Positions 35,153 to 43,066 of a stretch of DNA of 64,000 nucleotides are shown here, piece by piece (position 1 is the stretch's first letter; every line of letters begins with the position of its first letter). Location: the NCBI GenBank assembly GCA_937928545.1, contig CALGJQ010000007.1, positions 124,001 through 188,000 on the forward strand, written 5' to 3'. The notes under the pieces were generated by a model. The model ran no database searches and had not been told where the DNA came from. It saw nothing but the letters and a program-made list of their open reading frames with translations. A program made the translations under genes and the position numbers. The stretch comes from an uncultured Verrucomicrobiales bacterium. Lineage in GTDB: Bacteria > Verrucomicrobiota > Verrucomicrobiia > Verrucomicrobiales > Akkermansiaceae.

Positions 35153-35578
35153 TCAGGCAGTTTGATTTGGCAAATCGGTCCACCATTCTTCTTCGAGTAG
35201 AATCATCATGTGGCGCTGGGTGAGATCAAGGTTGGCGGGATTGGGAGATTCGCTCCGGCAATCTTTATCGGAACAGTAAATTTCCCAAGCGACGGTTTCT
35301 CCGTCATAATCAAAAGTGCCTCGATTGTGGAGATACTGTGGGTCGTTTTTCTCGTTGAAAGTGCGGTAAGAACGCACTCGATTGAGAATGGTCTCTTGGT
35401 CCTCAATGCCGAACTTAAGAATGCCTGGAGAGCAGTAGAGTTCGGTTGAGGTGAAACATAGGCGAAAGGCATCGTTGAGAGACTGGATGCAGCGTGTCCA
35501 GTCCTCGACGTCAGCAATAGAGGCTTGGAGTTTGATCGGTCGTAGGAAAGAGCGGTTTTTTGTTAAAAGAAGGGTCAT
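35153..35578 (-). CDS. Divergent DUF3768-like protein
   Basis: A 141-aa protein, a diverged paralogue of the gene upstream. It shares the order SLNDAFR, then FNEKNDPQYLHNRGTFDYDG, then VAWEIYC, then a terminal TQRHMMILLEEEW. The corresponding DUF3768 motifs are LNDxxR, DNDPxGEHDFG, WKIDYYD and TxRVLTIML. The GEHD acidic-His core of the family is lost (LHNR). Start is ATG 35578. The two genes lie head to tail 31 bases apart on the minus strand, evidently a local duplication in which this copy diverged. Function of the family is unknown; members are frequent on plasmids and integrated elements. Confidence 0.65.
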   Translation of the reverse strand: MTLLLTKNRSFLRPIKLQASIADVEDWTRCIQSLNDAFRLCFTSTELYCSPGILKFGIEDQETILNRVRSYRTFNEKNDPQYLHNRGTFDYDGETVAWEIYCSDKDCRSESPNPANLDLTQRHMMILLEEEWWTDLPNQTA

Positions 35579-35609
35579 GTGTGTTTGTGTTAAGTGTAAA
35601 TAATGGGGG

Positions 35610-36029
35610 TCAATACTCGGAAGTGAGCATGATGGTGAGGACGCGAGTCGTGACATCTGAGTCGGCGGGGTCTTCCGAACCGTAGTGGATGGCTTTATCG
35701 TAGTAGTCTATTTTCCACGCAATACGGCGTCCTTCGAATCCGAACGATCCATAGTCATGTTCTCCGTGCGGATCGTTGTCGGGAGTGAAGTTGGAGAAGG
35801 TCTGAACCTGTTTAGTGACTTCGTATTGCTGAATCGCGCTCATTGCGGCGATTCCTGAAGTCATTACAACTTGTCCTCCGACAAAGGTTGTTCTGAGGAG
35901 GTCGTTGAGGGTTCTGATTTTGTTACGACGGATTTTTTCTTCCACCTTTGTAAGAGTCGGTGGCGAAGATTGGACAGGTGTTTCTCTTTCACGGTGATCT
36001 TCAGGAGTGCTTGTTTGTTTTTCATTCAT
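35610..36029 (-). CDS. DUF3768 family protein
   Basis: A 139-aa protein with all the family marks: LNDLLRTTF, the strongly conserved DNDPHGEHDYGSF, AWKIDYYDKAIHYGSEDPAD and the ending TRVLTIMLTSEY. The N-terminal 35 residues are an extra, disordered Pro/Glu/Thr segment. DUF3768 proteins are small and found mainly on plasmids and ICEs of proteobacteria, without assigned function. It is 32 bases downstream of the replication-relaxation gene and probably co-transcribed with it, consistent with a plasmid-maintenance role. Confidence 0.8.
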   Translation of the reverse strand: MNEKQTSTPEDHRERETPVQSSPPTLTKVEEKIRRNKIRTLNDLLRTTFVGGQVVMTSGIAAMSAIQQYEVTKQVQTFSNFTPDNDPHGEHDYGSFGFEGRRIAWKIDYYDKAIHYGSEDPADSDVTTRVLTIMLTSEY

Positions 36030-36061
36030 TCAATGGGGTTTAGGGATAGAAATGGAACGGG

Positions 36062-36967
36062 TTAGGAGAGAAGGGAGTGAGGTGGGGGACGTATGGGAAA
36101 CGAGAACACCGGTGCGGCAAGGAGATTGGTTCGTCGATAGCTCCATCCCTTCGCGGTGTGTGGGGAAGTGATCTGGAGATAGCGGGGAAGGCAGGTGAAG
36201 CAGACTCCTTTACGATGACCAATATCGTGAGCGATTAGCCGGAGATTTTCTAAACGAGATTCAGTGAGGCAGACGAACATGACCCTTGAAGAATGGGCTC
36301 CCGCAAACTCGGGGTGCTGTCGAAGACTTCGTCCCAGAGTGCGATAGCTGAGGAGTTTTTGCTGGATGATGGCTTTCCCTTTTCCTCCGATGCCACTGGT
36401 CTGAGTGCTCCGGTCAATTTCCAAGAAGAAGAGAAGGGATTTTCCCCGAATGCGAAGAATCACAGTGCCGTCAGGGATGAGGCGCTTTCCATCAATACGG
36501 AAGACACACTGTCCGTCCCTATGAAAATCTAAAACTGGAATCTGGAGCTTCCGGGAATCGCTCAGAAACTTAATCCAAAATTGAGAGAGCATGAACTCAT
36601 GCGCTTGGACGTTGAGGCCAACTGGAGCGCAAGCACGGGAAGGAACGATGATGCCATCGGTCTCGGAAAGGTAAGAAGCTCCTCGTCGGCTGAGGAAGTA
36701 GTAGAACTCTCCATTGAAGAGCATTCGATCACGCTGAATAAGTCCTGCGGTCCTGAGTTTATCGAGACGACGATAAAGGGTCTGAGAGCTAGCGAAGGGA
36801 AGTTGATTGGCGATACAGATTTCCGCTGCCAGTCGAGTGGTCAGAGTGAAACGTGAGATGGATTGCAAGAGAAGTCGGTCTCGCTCCGTGATTCGGAAAT
36901 TAGATGTGAATAAGCAAGGAGGTGAAGAGGTAGAAAGTCCCAACTCGATTTGCTGGAAAAACAGCAA
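36062..36967 (-). CDS. Replication-relaxation family protein
   Basis: A protein of about 301 aa with an N-terminal winged helix (ITERDRLLLQSISRFTL, then LYRRLDKLRTAGLIQRDRM) and a C-terminal domain. Its RLIPDGTVILRI is followed by LLFFLEIDRSTQ, which recall the PD-(D/E)XK-like core of the replication-relaxation family. Such proteins are encoded on conjugative and mobilizable elements and are thought to take part in replication or processing of the element's DNA. No ATG fits the start; a TTG at 36967 or another nearby TTG/GTG is used. It is divergent from the primase gene, with a hairpin-rich region between. Confidence 0.7.
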   Translation of the reverse strand: MLFFQQIELGLSTSSPPCLFTSNFRITERDRLLLQSISRFTLTTRLAAEICIANQLPFASSQTLYRRLDKLRTAGLIQRDRMLFNGEFYYFLSRRGASYLSETDGIIVPSRACAPVGLNVQAHEFMLSQFWIKFLSDSRKLQIPVLDFHRDGQCVFRIDGKRLIPDGTVILRIRGKSLLFFLEIDRSTQTSGIGGKGKAIIQQKLLSYRTLGRSLRQHPEFAGAHSSRVMFVCLTESRLENLRLIAHDIGHRKGVCFTCLPRYLQITSPHTAKGWSYRRTNLLAAPVFSFPIRPPPHSLLS

Positions 36968-36969
36968 TA

Positions 36970-37117
36970 GGGTAAAAAGTATTACCCCAAAGTCAGAAAA
37001 ATTTCAAATGACTTTGGGACTTTAGCAGGAGTTCTTTTTTACAACCGGCTTTCTGACCGGATTTACTGAGCCCTTCGTCGGATACGTCTCCTGATTGAGG
37101 CGCATTTTTTGTGCCTC
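36970..37117. other. Hairpin-rich region between replication genes, possible origin
   Basis: Three hairpins lie in a row: GGGTAA/TTACCC (36970-36987), CCCAAAGTCA/TGACTTTGGG (36986-37018, perfect 10 bp) and GAGGCGCA/TGTGCCTC (37097-37117, one G-T pair). They fill the gap between the divergent replication-relaxation and primase genes. Such a place and structure fit a replication origin or priming site for the excised element. This is inference from layout. Confidence 0.4.
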
Positions 37118-37146
37118 TGCACTTCTAACCCATATCCAAAAAACCA

Positions 37147-38142
37147 ATGAAAAAACAAAATAGCTGGGTCGATTATCGCGACCTCAAATCCAGAATCAGT
37201 GTTCTCGATGTCATGAAGCACTTCGGTGTCGAGTTGACCACGCAGAATGGAATCCAATACCACGGGCCATGCCCTCTACCGGGTCATTCCGGTAATGGGG
37301 ATAATCCCAATGCCTTCTCAATGAATATCGAGAAGAATGCTTGGCGCTGTCTGACTCACTGTGGCTCTGGTAACGTCATCGATCTTCATCTCAGGATGAA
37401 TGGAGGAGACCCTGAGAACAAAGGACTCTTTCGTGAAACCGCTCTGACCATGCAGGAAATATTCCTCGGAGGAGAGATGACGATGCCTTCGACTCCAAGC
37501 AAGAAGCTGTTGGTATGTCCCCCAAAGAATCTCGAACCCAACGAGCAATTGAAGTTCTCACTCAACGTGAAATCCGATATTCCCTATCTTACGAACGAGA
37601 AGAGATTCGATTCAGAATTACTCTCCTCACTCGGCATTGGCTGGGTAGGAAAGGGGATGTTCTCTGGCCGCGTGGTTGTTCCGATTCATAATCGAGAAGG
37701 ACAGCTTGTCGCTTACGCTGGAAGAGGTCTCAAAGAAACGGACATCAAAAAGCGTGGGCGTTGGTTGCTTCCGAAGAATTTCCACAAGAGTCTGGAATTA
37801 TTCAACCAGCATCGAGCGTTGGAGTGCGACCTTGAGTCTGACGGTCTTGTCGTCGTCGAAGGATTCTGGTCAACGCTCCGCTGGCATCAGGCAGGGTTTC
37901 CGGCTGTTGGACTCATGGGATCGTCTCTAAGCAATCAGCAGCTGGGGCAAATCGCCACCATGACTTCGATTGTCTGGCTCATGCTGGACAACGATGAAGC
38001 CGGAAAGAAAGCCCGTGAAAAAGTGGTCCTTCAACTGGCTGAGAAAGTTGCCGTGCGTCTCGTGAATTATCCCGAGGACTCTCCGCACACTCAACCGGAA
38101 GATTTCACGCCGGAGGAGCTTTTGAAGCTTCTACCGAAGTGA
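37147..38142 (+). CDS. DNA primase, CHC2 zinc finger plus Toprim
   Basis: A 331-aa short primase. The zinc-binding residues are Cys42, His47, Cys68 and Cys72 (CPLPGH ... WRCLTHCGSGN). A linker contains the DnaG-like GWVGKGMFSGRVVVPIHNREGQLVAYAGRGL, the RNA-polymerase basic motif region. The Toprim fold follows, with GLVVVEGFWS (catalytic Glu) and IVWLMLDNDEAGKKAREK (the DxD-type motif). It lacks the DnaB-interaction C-terminal domain of DnaG. It probably primes replication of the element after transfer or excision. It is divergent from the replication-relaxation gene, and a membrane-protein gene converges on it 5 bases away. Confidence 0.85.
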   Translation: MKKQNSWVDYRDLKSRISVLDVMKHFGVELTTQNGIQYHGPCPLPGHSGNGDNPNAFSMNIEKNAWRCLTHCGSGNVIDLHLRMNGGDPENKGLFRETALTMQEIFLGGEMTMPSTPSKKLLVCPPKNLEPNEQLKFSLNVKSDIPYLTNEKRFDSELLSSLGIGWVGKGMFSGRVVVPIHNREGQLVAYAGRGLKETDIKKRGRWLLPKNFHKSLELFNQHRALECDLESDGLVVVEGFWSTLRWHQAGFPAVGLMGSSLSNQQLGQIATMTSIVWLMLDNDEAGKKAREKVVLQLAEKVAVRLVNYPEDSPHTQPEDFTPEELLKLLPK

Positions 38143-38147
38143 GTCGA

Positions 38148-38846
38148 TCAAGCTTCTTCCTGTCTTTCTGGGGAAGGGGCTTTTTCTTTCGAATAGATTT
38201 TCCCGATGTTTGCTCCATTGGCCGAATGCAGTTTGAAGTGGACCACTATGAGGAAGATCAGTGTAGCTAGAAGACAAGGAAATATAACAAACATTACTGT
38301 TTTCAGACTGCCACCCCAATCTGTTGAAGGATACCAGAAAAAGAGCCCGACGAGACCAAGAAAGCTAATTCCGCAATTCAAATATGTAGCTAGCGGTTGA
38401 AAAAATCTGACAACTTTACTGTCCAATGGAGTTGCCCATTCAACACCTAGCATAAATCCACATTCTAGCACTTTTTGTCCTTCAGGTAGAAGAGGTTGGA
38501 TTCTTCTCACCGCTAAGAATTTCGTATACCGGAAGAGTTGAAGGTAGACACTCAGTTGGTAGATCCAGTTCGCGAGAGTCATCTGTGTGAAAAGAGAATG
38601 GAGAACCAGAATAATCAATGCGACGCTAAAGCAACTATCGATCCTGAATTCGGAGGGGACTTCTTTAAGGCAATAACCAATGCCGGCACTGGCAACAGTT
38701 CCAGCTAAAACTGTAAGCGATAGCGCTCGTTGAGTCATTAGATTCTGAAGGTTAATCCGAGTTTGCATTTCACTACTCACTTGAGCGTAATCAGCGAGGT
38801 AAACTTCCAGCGCATTCTCTCTTTTTTCTGTCTGACCCCGTTCCAT
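38148..38846 (-). CDS. Hypothetical four-helix membrane protein
   Basis: A 232-aa protein with about four membrane segments (TQRALSLTVLAGTVASAGIG, VALIILVLHSLFTQ, NCGISFLGLVGLFFW and VMFVIFPCLLATLIFLIVV) and a charged C-terminal tail. I do not recognise a family. The short extramembrane parts resemble effector-type membrane proteins more than transporters. It is convergent with the primase gene and followed after a 160-base gap by a recombinase gene on the other strand. Confidence 0.45.
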   Translation of the reverse strand: MERGQTEKRENALEVYLADYAQVSSEMQTRINLQNLMTQRALSLTVLAGTVASAGIGYCLKEVPSEFRIDSCFSVALIILVLHSLFTQMTLANWIYQLSVYLQLFRYTKFLAVRRIQPLLPEGQKVLECGFMLGVEWATPLDSKVVRFFQPLATYLNCGISFLGLVGLFFWYPSTDWGGSLKTVMFVIFPCLLATLIFLIVVHFKLHSANGANIGKIYSKEKAPSPERQEEA

Positions 38847-39009
38847 CCAGAAATGAATACAAAATATTTTTGTTTAGGTGAAGGAAATCTCTGAGAGCTA
38901 AGTCAATGACGATAGAGAATAGGATTTGTGTGAAAATCAAGTCAGTCTGATTTGTGTTTTTCAGGAAAGTCTGTTAGAAAGGAAGACTCTACTTTTTATC
39001 TCAATCAAT

Positions 39010-39900
39010 ATGCCTGAATTTGCTTCTTTGGAGCAATCCTATCGCCGATACGCCCTTTACGAAAAGGGACAAAGAAGAACTACTGTTACCCAAACTTTGC
39101 GGATGGTTAGATTAGTTTGTGAGTTTGCTCGAACATCTGAAATCCGTTCCCTCGACACTCCACTTATCCGAGAGTTTCTTCAAGTTGAACGAGAAAGAAA
39201 GGGGTGGTCTGCAAAGACTTTTAGGCTCTATCGACAATACCTCAAAACATTCTTTGATTGGACTGTTTCTCAGAGGTGGATCAAGACTAACCCAGTAAGT
39301 GAGATTCAATCGCCGAGACTGCCTAATCCACTTCCTCGATGTTTGTCGAAAGATGATGCTCTGAAACTTCTCTCTCATGTCCATTGGCATCCATGGCGAT
39401 ATGAGTTGGAGGGGAGTCGGAACAAAGCCATCATCGCGACTTTCCTTTTTACGGGGATTCGAATGAGTGAACTTCTCGATCTGAGGACGATCGATATTGA
39501 TTTGGAAAATGGGGAACTCCAAATCCTATCTGGAAAAAATGAGAAAGGACGTTCTTTGGCGATTCATCCTCAACTTCTGCCGATTTTGAGGGAATATCGA
39601 GCTTCTCGTCTACGTCTTGGAGTTCCTTCTCAATGGTTCTTTCCGAGTGTGAAGTCTGAAAAGCGCTTAACCGTGAAGAATCTTCACGAAGTTTTCAGGA
39701 AGCTTTCTGTGTCTACGGGAACCAAAGTCACCCCCCATATGCTTCGTCACACATTTGGGCGGTTGAGTGTGGAGTCCAATATCAATCTGAGAATCATCCA
39801 AGGAATGATGGGGCATTCTAGTATTCGAACGACCCAAAACTACACTTTCGTTTCGACTAAGGCGATGAAGAGAGCTCTGGCGGAAACTTCGTTGATTTAG
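39010..39900 (+). CDS. Tyrosine recombinase, XerC/D-like (first of a convergent pair)
   Basis: A 296-aa recombinase with an N-terminal SAM-like core-binding domain (1-120) and a catalytic domain. Catalytic residues: Arg in FTGIRMSELLDL, Lys in SGKNEKGR, the box HMLRHTFGRL, GHSSIRTTQNY with the Tyr nucleophile, and the intervening His in MMGHSSI. The preferred start is ATG 39010; an upstream in-frame Met at 38926 would add 28 unlike residues. It is paralogous to the next gene, with which it overlaps tail to tail by 4 bases. Such paired integrases often act together on an element. Confidence 0.85.
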   Translation: MPEFASLEQSYRRYALYEKGQRRTTVTQTLRMVRLVCEFARTSEIRSLDTPLIREFLQVERERKGWSAKTFRLYRQYLKTFFDWTVSQRWIKTNPVSEIQSPRLPNPLPRCLSKDDALKLLSHVHWHPWRYELEGSRNKAIIATFLFTGIRMSELLDLRTIDIDLENGELQILSGKNEKGRSLAIHPQLLPILREYRASRLRLGVPSQWFFPSVKSEKRLTVKNLHEVFRKLSVSTGTKVTPHMLRHTFGRLSVESNINLRIIQGMMGHSSIRTTQNYTFVSTKAMKRALAETSLI

Positions 39901-40706
39901 ACATCGAACCCTTTAGCAAGAACCTGCTCCTTAAGTCTCTCTCCCGTTACCGAGAGGTAGATCGCGGTGGTCTTCATATCGGCATGTCCCATCAGTTCCT
40001 GGACTTCCCGAATGTGGAGACCGCTCTCGAGCATCCTGGTCGCGTAAGTATGTCTCAGAACGTGAGGCGTGAAATGAATACCCGATTTGTCTCGGAGCCT
40101 CTTCACGAGCCTTTGAATGACTTTCTCTCCCATCTTTGCGTCATACTTCAGCGACGCAAAAAAGTAGGGGCAGTGTTTTTTGAGGCGAACCCGCTCAGCT
40201 ACATATTCTTCTAGGATTCGCGTGAGAGAATAGCGAAACGGTATCTTGCGGTCCTTGCCACCTTTTCCAGCCCTAACGAAGAGTTCTTGGCGGGTGAGGT
40301 CGATATCATCCATTTTGAGGTCGAAAAGTTCAGACCTCCGAATTCCCGTCCCCATAAAGGTGGCGACAATTGCGATTGCCCTTTTCTTTTCGTAGCGGTA
40401 GTCGAACGGAAAGCTTTTCACCCAAGAGAGAAGGCGGTCTGCTTGTTCTCCAGACAGAGATCGAGGGAGAGTTCTAGGGAGCCGAGGGCGATCAATATCT
40501 TTAATTTGATTTGCGTCGAGGTGCCCGTTCTTGACGCACCAGTCGGCAAATAGGCTGAGATAACAGAGGTAAAGTCGAATTGTTTTCGGAGACCATTCTC
40601 GATGGAGCTTTCCGTGTATGATCCAGTCTTCGATTGAATGTCTGGTAAATTCCTGAATAGAAGTGATTTTTGAAAAATGACGGTAGCCATTGAAGGCGAC
40701 GGTCAT
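39897..40706 (-). CDS. Tyrosine recombinase, XerC/D-like (second of a convergent pair)
   Basis: A 269-aa recombinase with the same layout as the preceding gene. Catalytic residues: Arg in GTGIRRSELFDL, Lys in AGKGGKDRK, HVLRHTYATRML, and GHADMKTTAIYLSV with the His and Tyr. The two share motifs such as the PRLPxxLPRxLS linker and diverge elsewhere. It is read towards the other recombinase, and the stop codons overlap by 4 bases. A tRNA-Asn 3' fragment lies 175 bases upstream of its start, on the same strand, and is a plausible att site for this pair. Confidence 0.85.
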   Translation of the reverse strand: MTVAFNGYRHFSKITSIQEFTRHSIEDWIIHGKLHREWSPKTIRLYLCYLSLFADWCVKNGHLDANQIKDIDRPRLPRTLPRSLSGEQADRLLSWVKSFPFDYRYEKKRAIAIVATFMGTGIRRSELFDLKMDDIDLTRQELFVRAGKGGKDRKIPFRYSLTRILEEYVAERVRLKKHCPYFFASLKYDAKMGEKVIQRLVKRLRDKSGIHFTPHVLRHTYATRMLESGLHIREVQELMGHADMKTTAIYLSVTGERLKEQVLAKGFDV

Positions 40707-40880
40707 AGATTTTATCGTGCCTTTTGCGTTGCCCTTCAGGGTGAAGGAATGATCAAGGAAACGAAGCTGAAGCCGATGGAAATTTTCTATGTCGGTGACC
40801 GGTTAGTAAAACTAATAGGTCATTGAGTCCTGAATTTTCTTAAATGCACACACCGTAAATCCTTTTCAGGACTGGGGTGC

Positions 40881-40925
40881 TGGCTCCCGAGGTCGGATTT
40901 GAACCGACGACCGATTGGTTAACAG
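40881..40925 (-). pseudogene. 3' fragment of tRNA-Asn(GTT), likely att site
   Basis: Read on the minus strand it gives the anticodon loop CTGTTAA (40919-40925), then CCAAT, a 5-nt variable loop, a perfect T arm (GTCGG/CCGAC with TTCAAAT), the 3' acceptor strand, G73 and CCA (40881-40883). The preceding bases do not pair with CCAAT, so the 5' half is missing. Crossover-type truncation at the anticodon loop is typical of tRNA-targeting tyrosine integrases, and a recombinase gene starts 175 bases away. The surrounding 40707-41075 contains nothing else I can assign. Confidence 0.75.
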
Positions 40926-41075
40926 TTACTTCATTGCTGAAAAACACCCTGTTTGTCCGGTCCGGGAAAAGGTTTGAAGGCTCAATCAGCAAGGGATTGG
41001 CGACAAACTCAATGACCTAGTGGTATCAGAATACTCAGTGGTGATATCGTGTCAAAATTTGTTCCATTTTGAGCG

Positions 41076-41477
41076 CTAGACATTGATGATGGCGAATAGC
41101 ATCAAAGCCGAAATTCCAACCGGGAAACAAGTGTTCATGACCTTGGCCAACCAATTGAAAACTGGATGACATCCTGAGTAAAACTGGCTGTCTCCTCGTG
41201 CAATCGCTTTAACTGCACGGATGGCTGAGGACGCTTGGGCACGATGTAAAAACACACCGGAGATTCCACTTAGTCCAAGGGAGAGCCACGCAATTTGAAG
41301 GAGCCAGACAAGATCAGGTGATTCTCCGATCAGTGATGTCTTAAAAGTGATTGAGAACGCCAATGCCGCGGTTGATACGGTTATGATTCGGTCTGTGTAT
41401 CGATCAAGCGACGTGATTTTGATGTCGTTCATCTCTTTCAGAGTTGACGGGGTCATGCGGGTATTAAATGAGGTCAT
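41076..41477 (-). CDS. Small hypothetical membrane protein
   Basis: A 133-aa protein with three hydrophobic segments (IITVSTAALAFSITF, LVWLLQIAWLSLGLSGISGVF and TCFPVGISALMLFAIINV) separated by a short basic, Ala-rich loop. An internal Met at residue 8 could be the start. No family is recognised. It sits between the tRNA-Asn fragment and the 77-aa gene. Confidence 0.4.
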   Translation of the reverse strand: MTSFNTRMTPSTLKEMNDIKITSLDRYTDRIITVSTAALAFSITFKTSLIGESPDLVWLLQIAWLSLGLSGISGVFLHRAQASSAIRAVKAIARGDSQFYSGCHPVFNWLAKVMNTCFPVGISALMLFAIINV

Positions 41478-41572
41478 TCCCCGATTCTATCGCAGTCGAT
41501 TGGGTTGCCCCGCTGTAAAAAGCATCTATTTTTGTAGTCATACAGGCTTGGTCGATTTTTCTGAATTCCCGG

Positions 41573-41806
41573 ATGAACCCCCACGACGATACGAAGTTCA
41601 GGGTAGAAATGGACAAGGCGATTTTATCTACCAAAGAAGTATGGGGCTATGTGGGTAACCGTATGGTCTGGGAAGAGCTGAAACAAAAATACGGTTCTGA
41701 GTTGGTTCCGTTTCGGCAGACCGCACGAGGAGATTCCTTCTGGCATCGAAACGTTATTGATTCGCTGCTTATGAGGGCGCAGCTTGAAGGTTCACTAAGA
41801 CCGTAG
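41573..41806 (+). CDS. Hypothetical 77-aa protein next to integrase
   Basis: A small soluble protein with a helix-turn-helix-like centre (LSTKEVWGYVGNRMVWEELKQKYG), reminiscent of excisionase or winged-helix proteins where an N-terminal VW/Y turn contacts DNA. It overlaps the integrase stop by 12 bases tail to tail. Next to an integrase a directionality factor would be logical, but similarity is weak and this is a guess from position. Confidence 0.4.
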   Translation: MNPHDDTKFRVEMDKAILSTKEVWGYVGNRMVWEELKQKYGSELVPFRQTARGDSFWHRNVIDSLLMRAQLEGSLRP

Positions 41807-42856
41807 TTTCGAGATCACGTCATTTGAAACAGGGGAAAAGCCAACATAGTGCTCCTCCACAACCCGTATTTCGTCCCCAAGGAGGGCGGCGATGTCTCTC
41901 ATCGCGACATTTTCCATCGCTAGATGAGTCGCGAAGCTGTGCCGGAGAGTATGGTAGGTAACGAATGCTGCTCTCGATTTCTCGGCATGATTGGCGAGTT
42001 GCTTCTTGGGATTGAAGCGATAAGCGGGAGCTGTCTTCCACTCGGCTTTGTGAGGTGCTAGCATGAAAGGCTTTCTCCGACCATAGCGCTTGAAGAATTC
42101 GAGCAAGCGAGGGTGAAGGGGGATGGTGCGGATTTCCTTGTCCTTCGGTTTCCAATGATTGGTTTCCTGGACGACGATATTACCATGTTTTTCATCAGGG
42201 GAAATAAAGAGCCAATGATCCTCCATTGCCAACATTTCACCGAATCGAAGTCCGGCAAAAAAGCCTACGTGGAGGATGAAGTCGAGTTCTTGGGAAGGTG
42301 GGCATTCGAGGAGCGCGTCACGTTGCTCATAGGTGCAAAAGTCCTGTCGCTTAGTGCGCTTGATTCGTCCCATCTTAATATTTGCCATCGGATGATTCGG
42401 GATGCGGTTGGTGCGGTGGCACCAACTCAAAAATCCTTTAAGAATTCTCATGTAACCTCCAATGGATGAATCACTCATCAGTTGTCCTTTGCGTCCTGGC
42501 TGTTGGGCAATCCAATTGCGCCATTGAAGGACAGCAGCTTCGTCAATGACGCTGAGAAGGGGATTATCCCAATATTTACAAATTCCTCGGAGAACAATTC
42601 CGCTGGTGGCTTGTGTGCGCTCGGTATGCTCTCCAGATGCTTTCTTGGCTGCAAGGTAGGCTTTGATCTCTAGTTCCATTCGGCCTTTTGAAATGGCACT
42701 CTGGAGTTGTTGCTTTTGTTGCAGCTCAAAAACCTTGGTGACCGCCTCGTTTTCGGCCTGAGTCCGGAGTGCAATGGCTTTCGGGCGAACGCCATCTTTC
42801 TGGGGTGGTCGCCAATAGAACCAGTCTCGTTTTTGGAAGAGTCCTTTGATTTTCAT
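41795..42856 (-). CDS. int: Tyrosine integrase of the tRNA-Thr element
   Basis: A 353-aa phage-type integrase. An N-terminal arm-binding-like basic region (GLFQKRDWFYWRPPQKDG) leads to a SAM-like domain and the catalytic domain. Catalytic residues: Arg in FAGLRFGEML, Lys in WKPKDKEIR, YHTLRHSFATHLA, and EEHYVGF with the nucleophile. I place the start at ATG 42856. The open frame runs on to 42922, but that extension crosses the GGGTAACA repeats. It lies 210 bases from attR, its promoter facing the tRNA. One inverted arm site begins 2 bases upstream of the ATG, so the enzyme may repress its own gene. Confidence 0.9.
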   Translation of the reverse strand: MKIKGLFQKRDWFYWRPPQKDGVRPKAIALRTQAENEAVTKVFELQQKQQLQSAISKGRMELEIKAYLAAKKASGEHTERTQATSGIVLRGICKYWDNPLLSVIDEAAVLQWRNWIAQQPGRKGQLMSDSSIGGYMRILKGFLSWCHRTNRIPNHPMANIKMGRIKRTKRQDFCTYEQRDALLECPPSQELDFILHVGFFAGLRFGEMLAMEDHWLFISPDEKHGNIVVQETNHWKPKDKEIRTIPLHPRLLEFFKRYGRRKPFMLAPHKAEWKTAPAYRFNPKKQLANHAEKSRAAFVTYHTLRHSFATHLAMENVAMRDIAALLGDEIRVVEEHYVGFSPVSNDVISKLRS

Positions 42857-42857
42857 T

Positions 42858-42910
42858 AAAGTGTTACCCAAGTGAGTGAATTGCTCGTAGGGTAACACTT
42901 TTGGGTAACA
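42858..42910. promoter_or_regulatory. Right integrase arm-type sites
   Basis: A 21-nt repeat identical to the left site lies at 42890-42910 (two GGGTAACA units). A 12-nt inverted copy, AAAGTGTTACCC, lies at 42858-42869 directly before the integrase ATG. Together with the left site they define three or more binding positions outside the core, the layout seen in bipartite tyrosine-integrase att sites. Confidence 0.7.
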
Positions 42911-43066
42911 CTTCGAGTTCAAATTAACGTAAAATCAAGTGAAACTGCGTGCTTCTCAAAAATCACGTTTGCCAAGTGGACCGTGTTTGCTAAGAAACGG
43001 CTGTCGGAGGAATTCATTGATTTATCGATGGTTTTGGCGACACTCACCCGCTTTTCTTGTGTAAAA

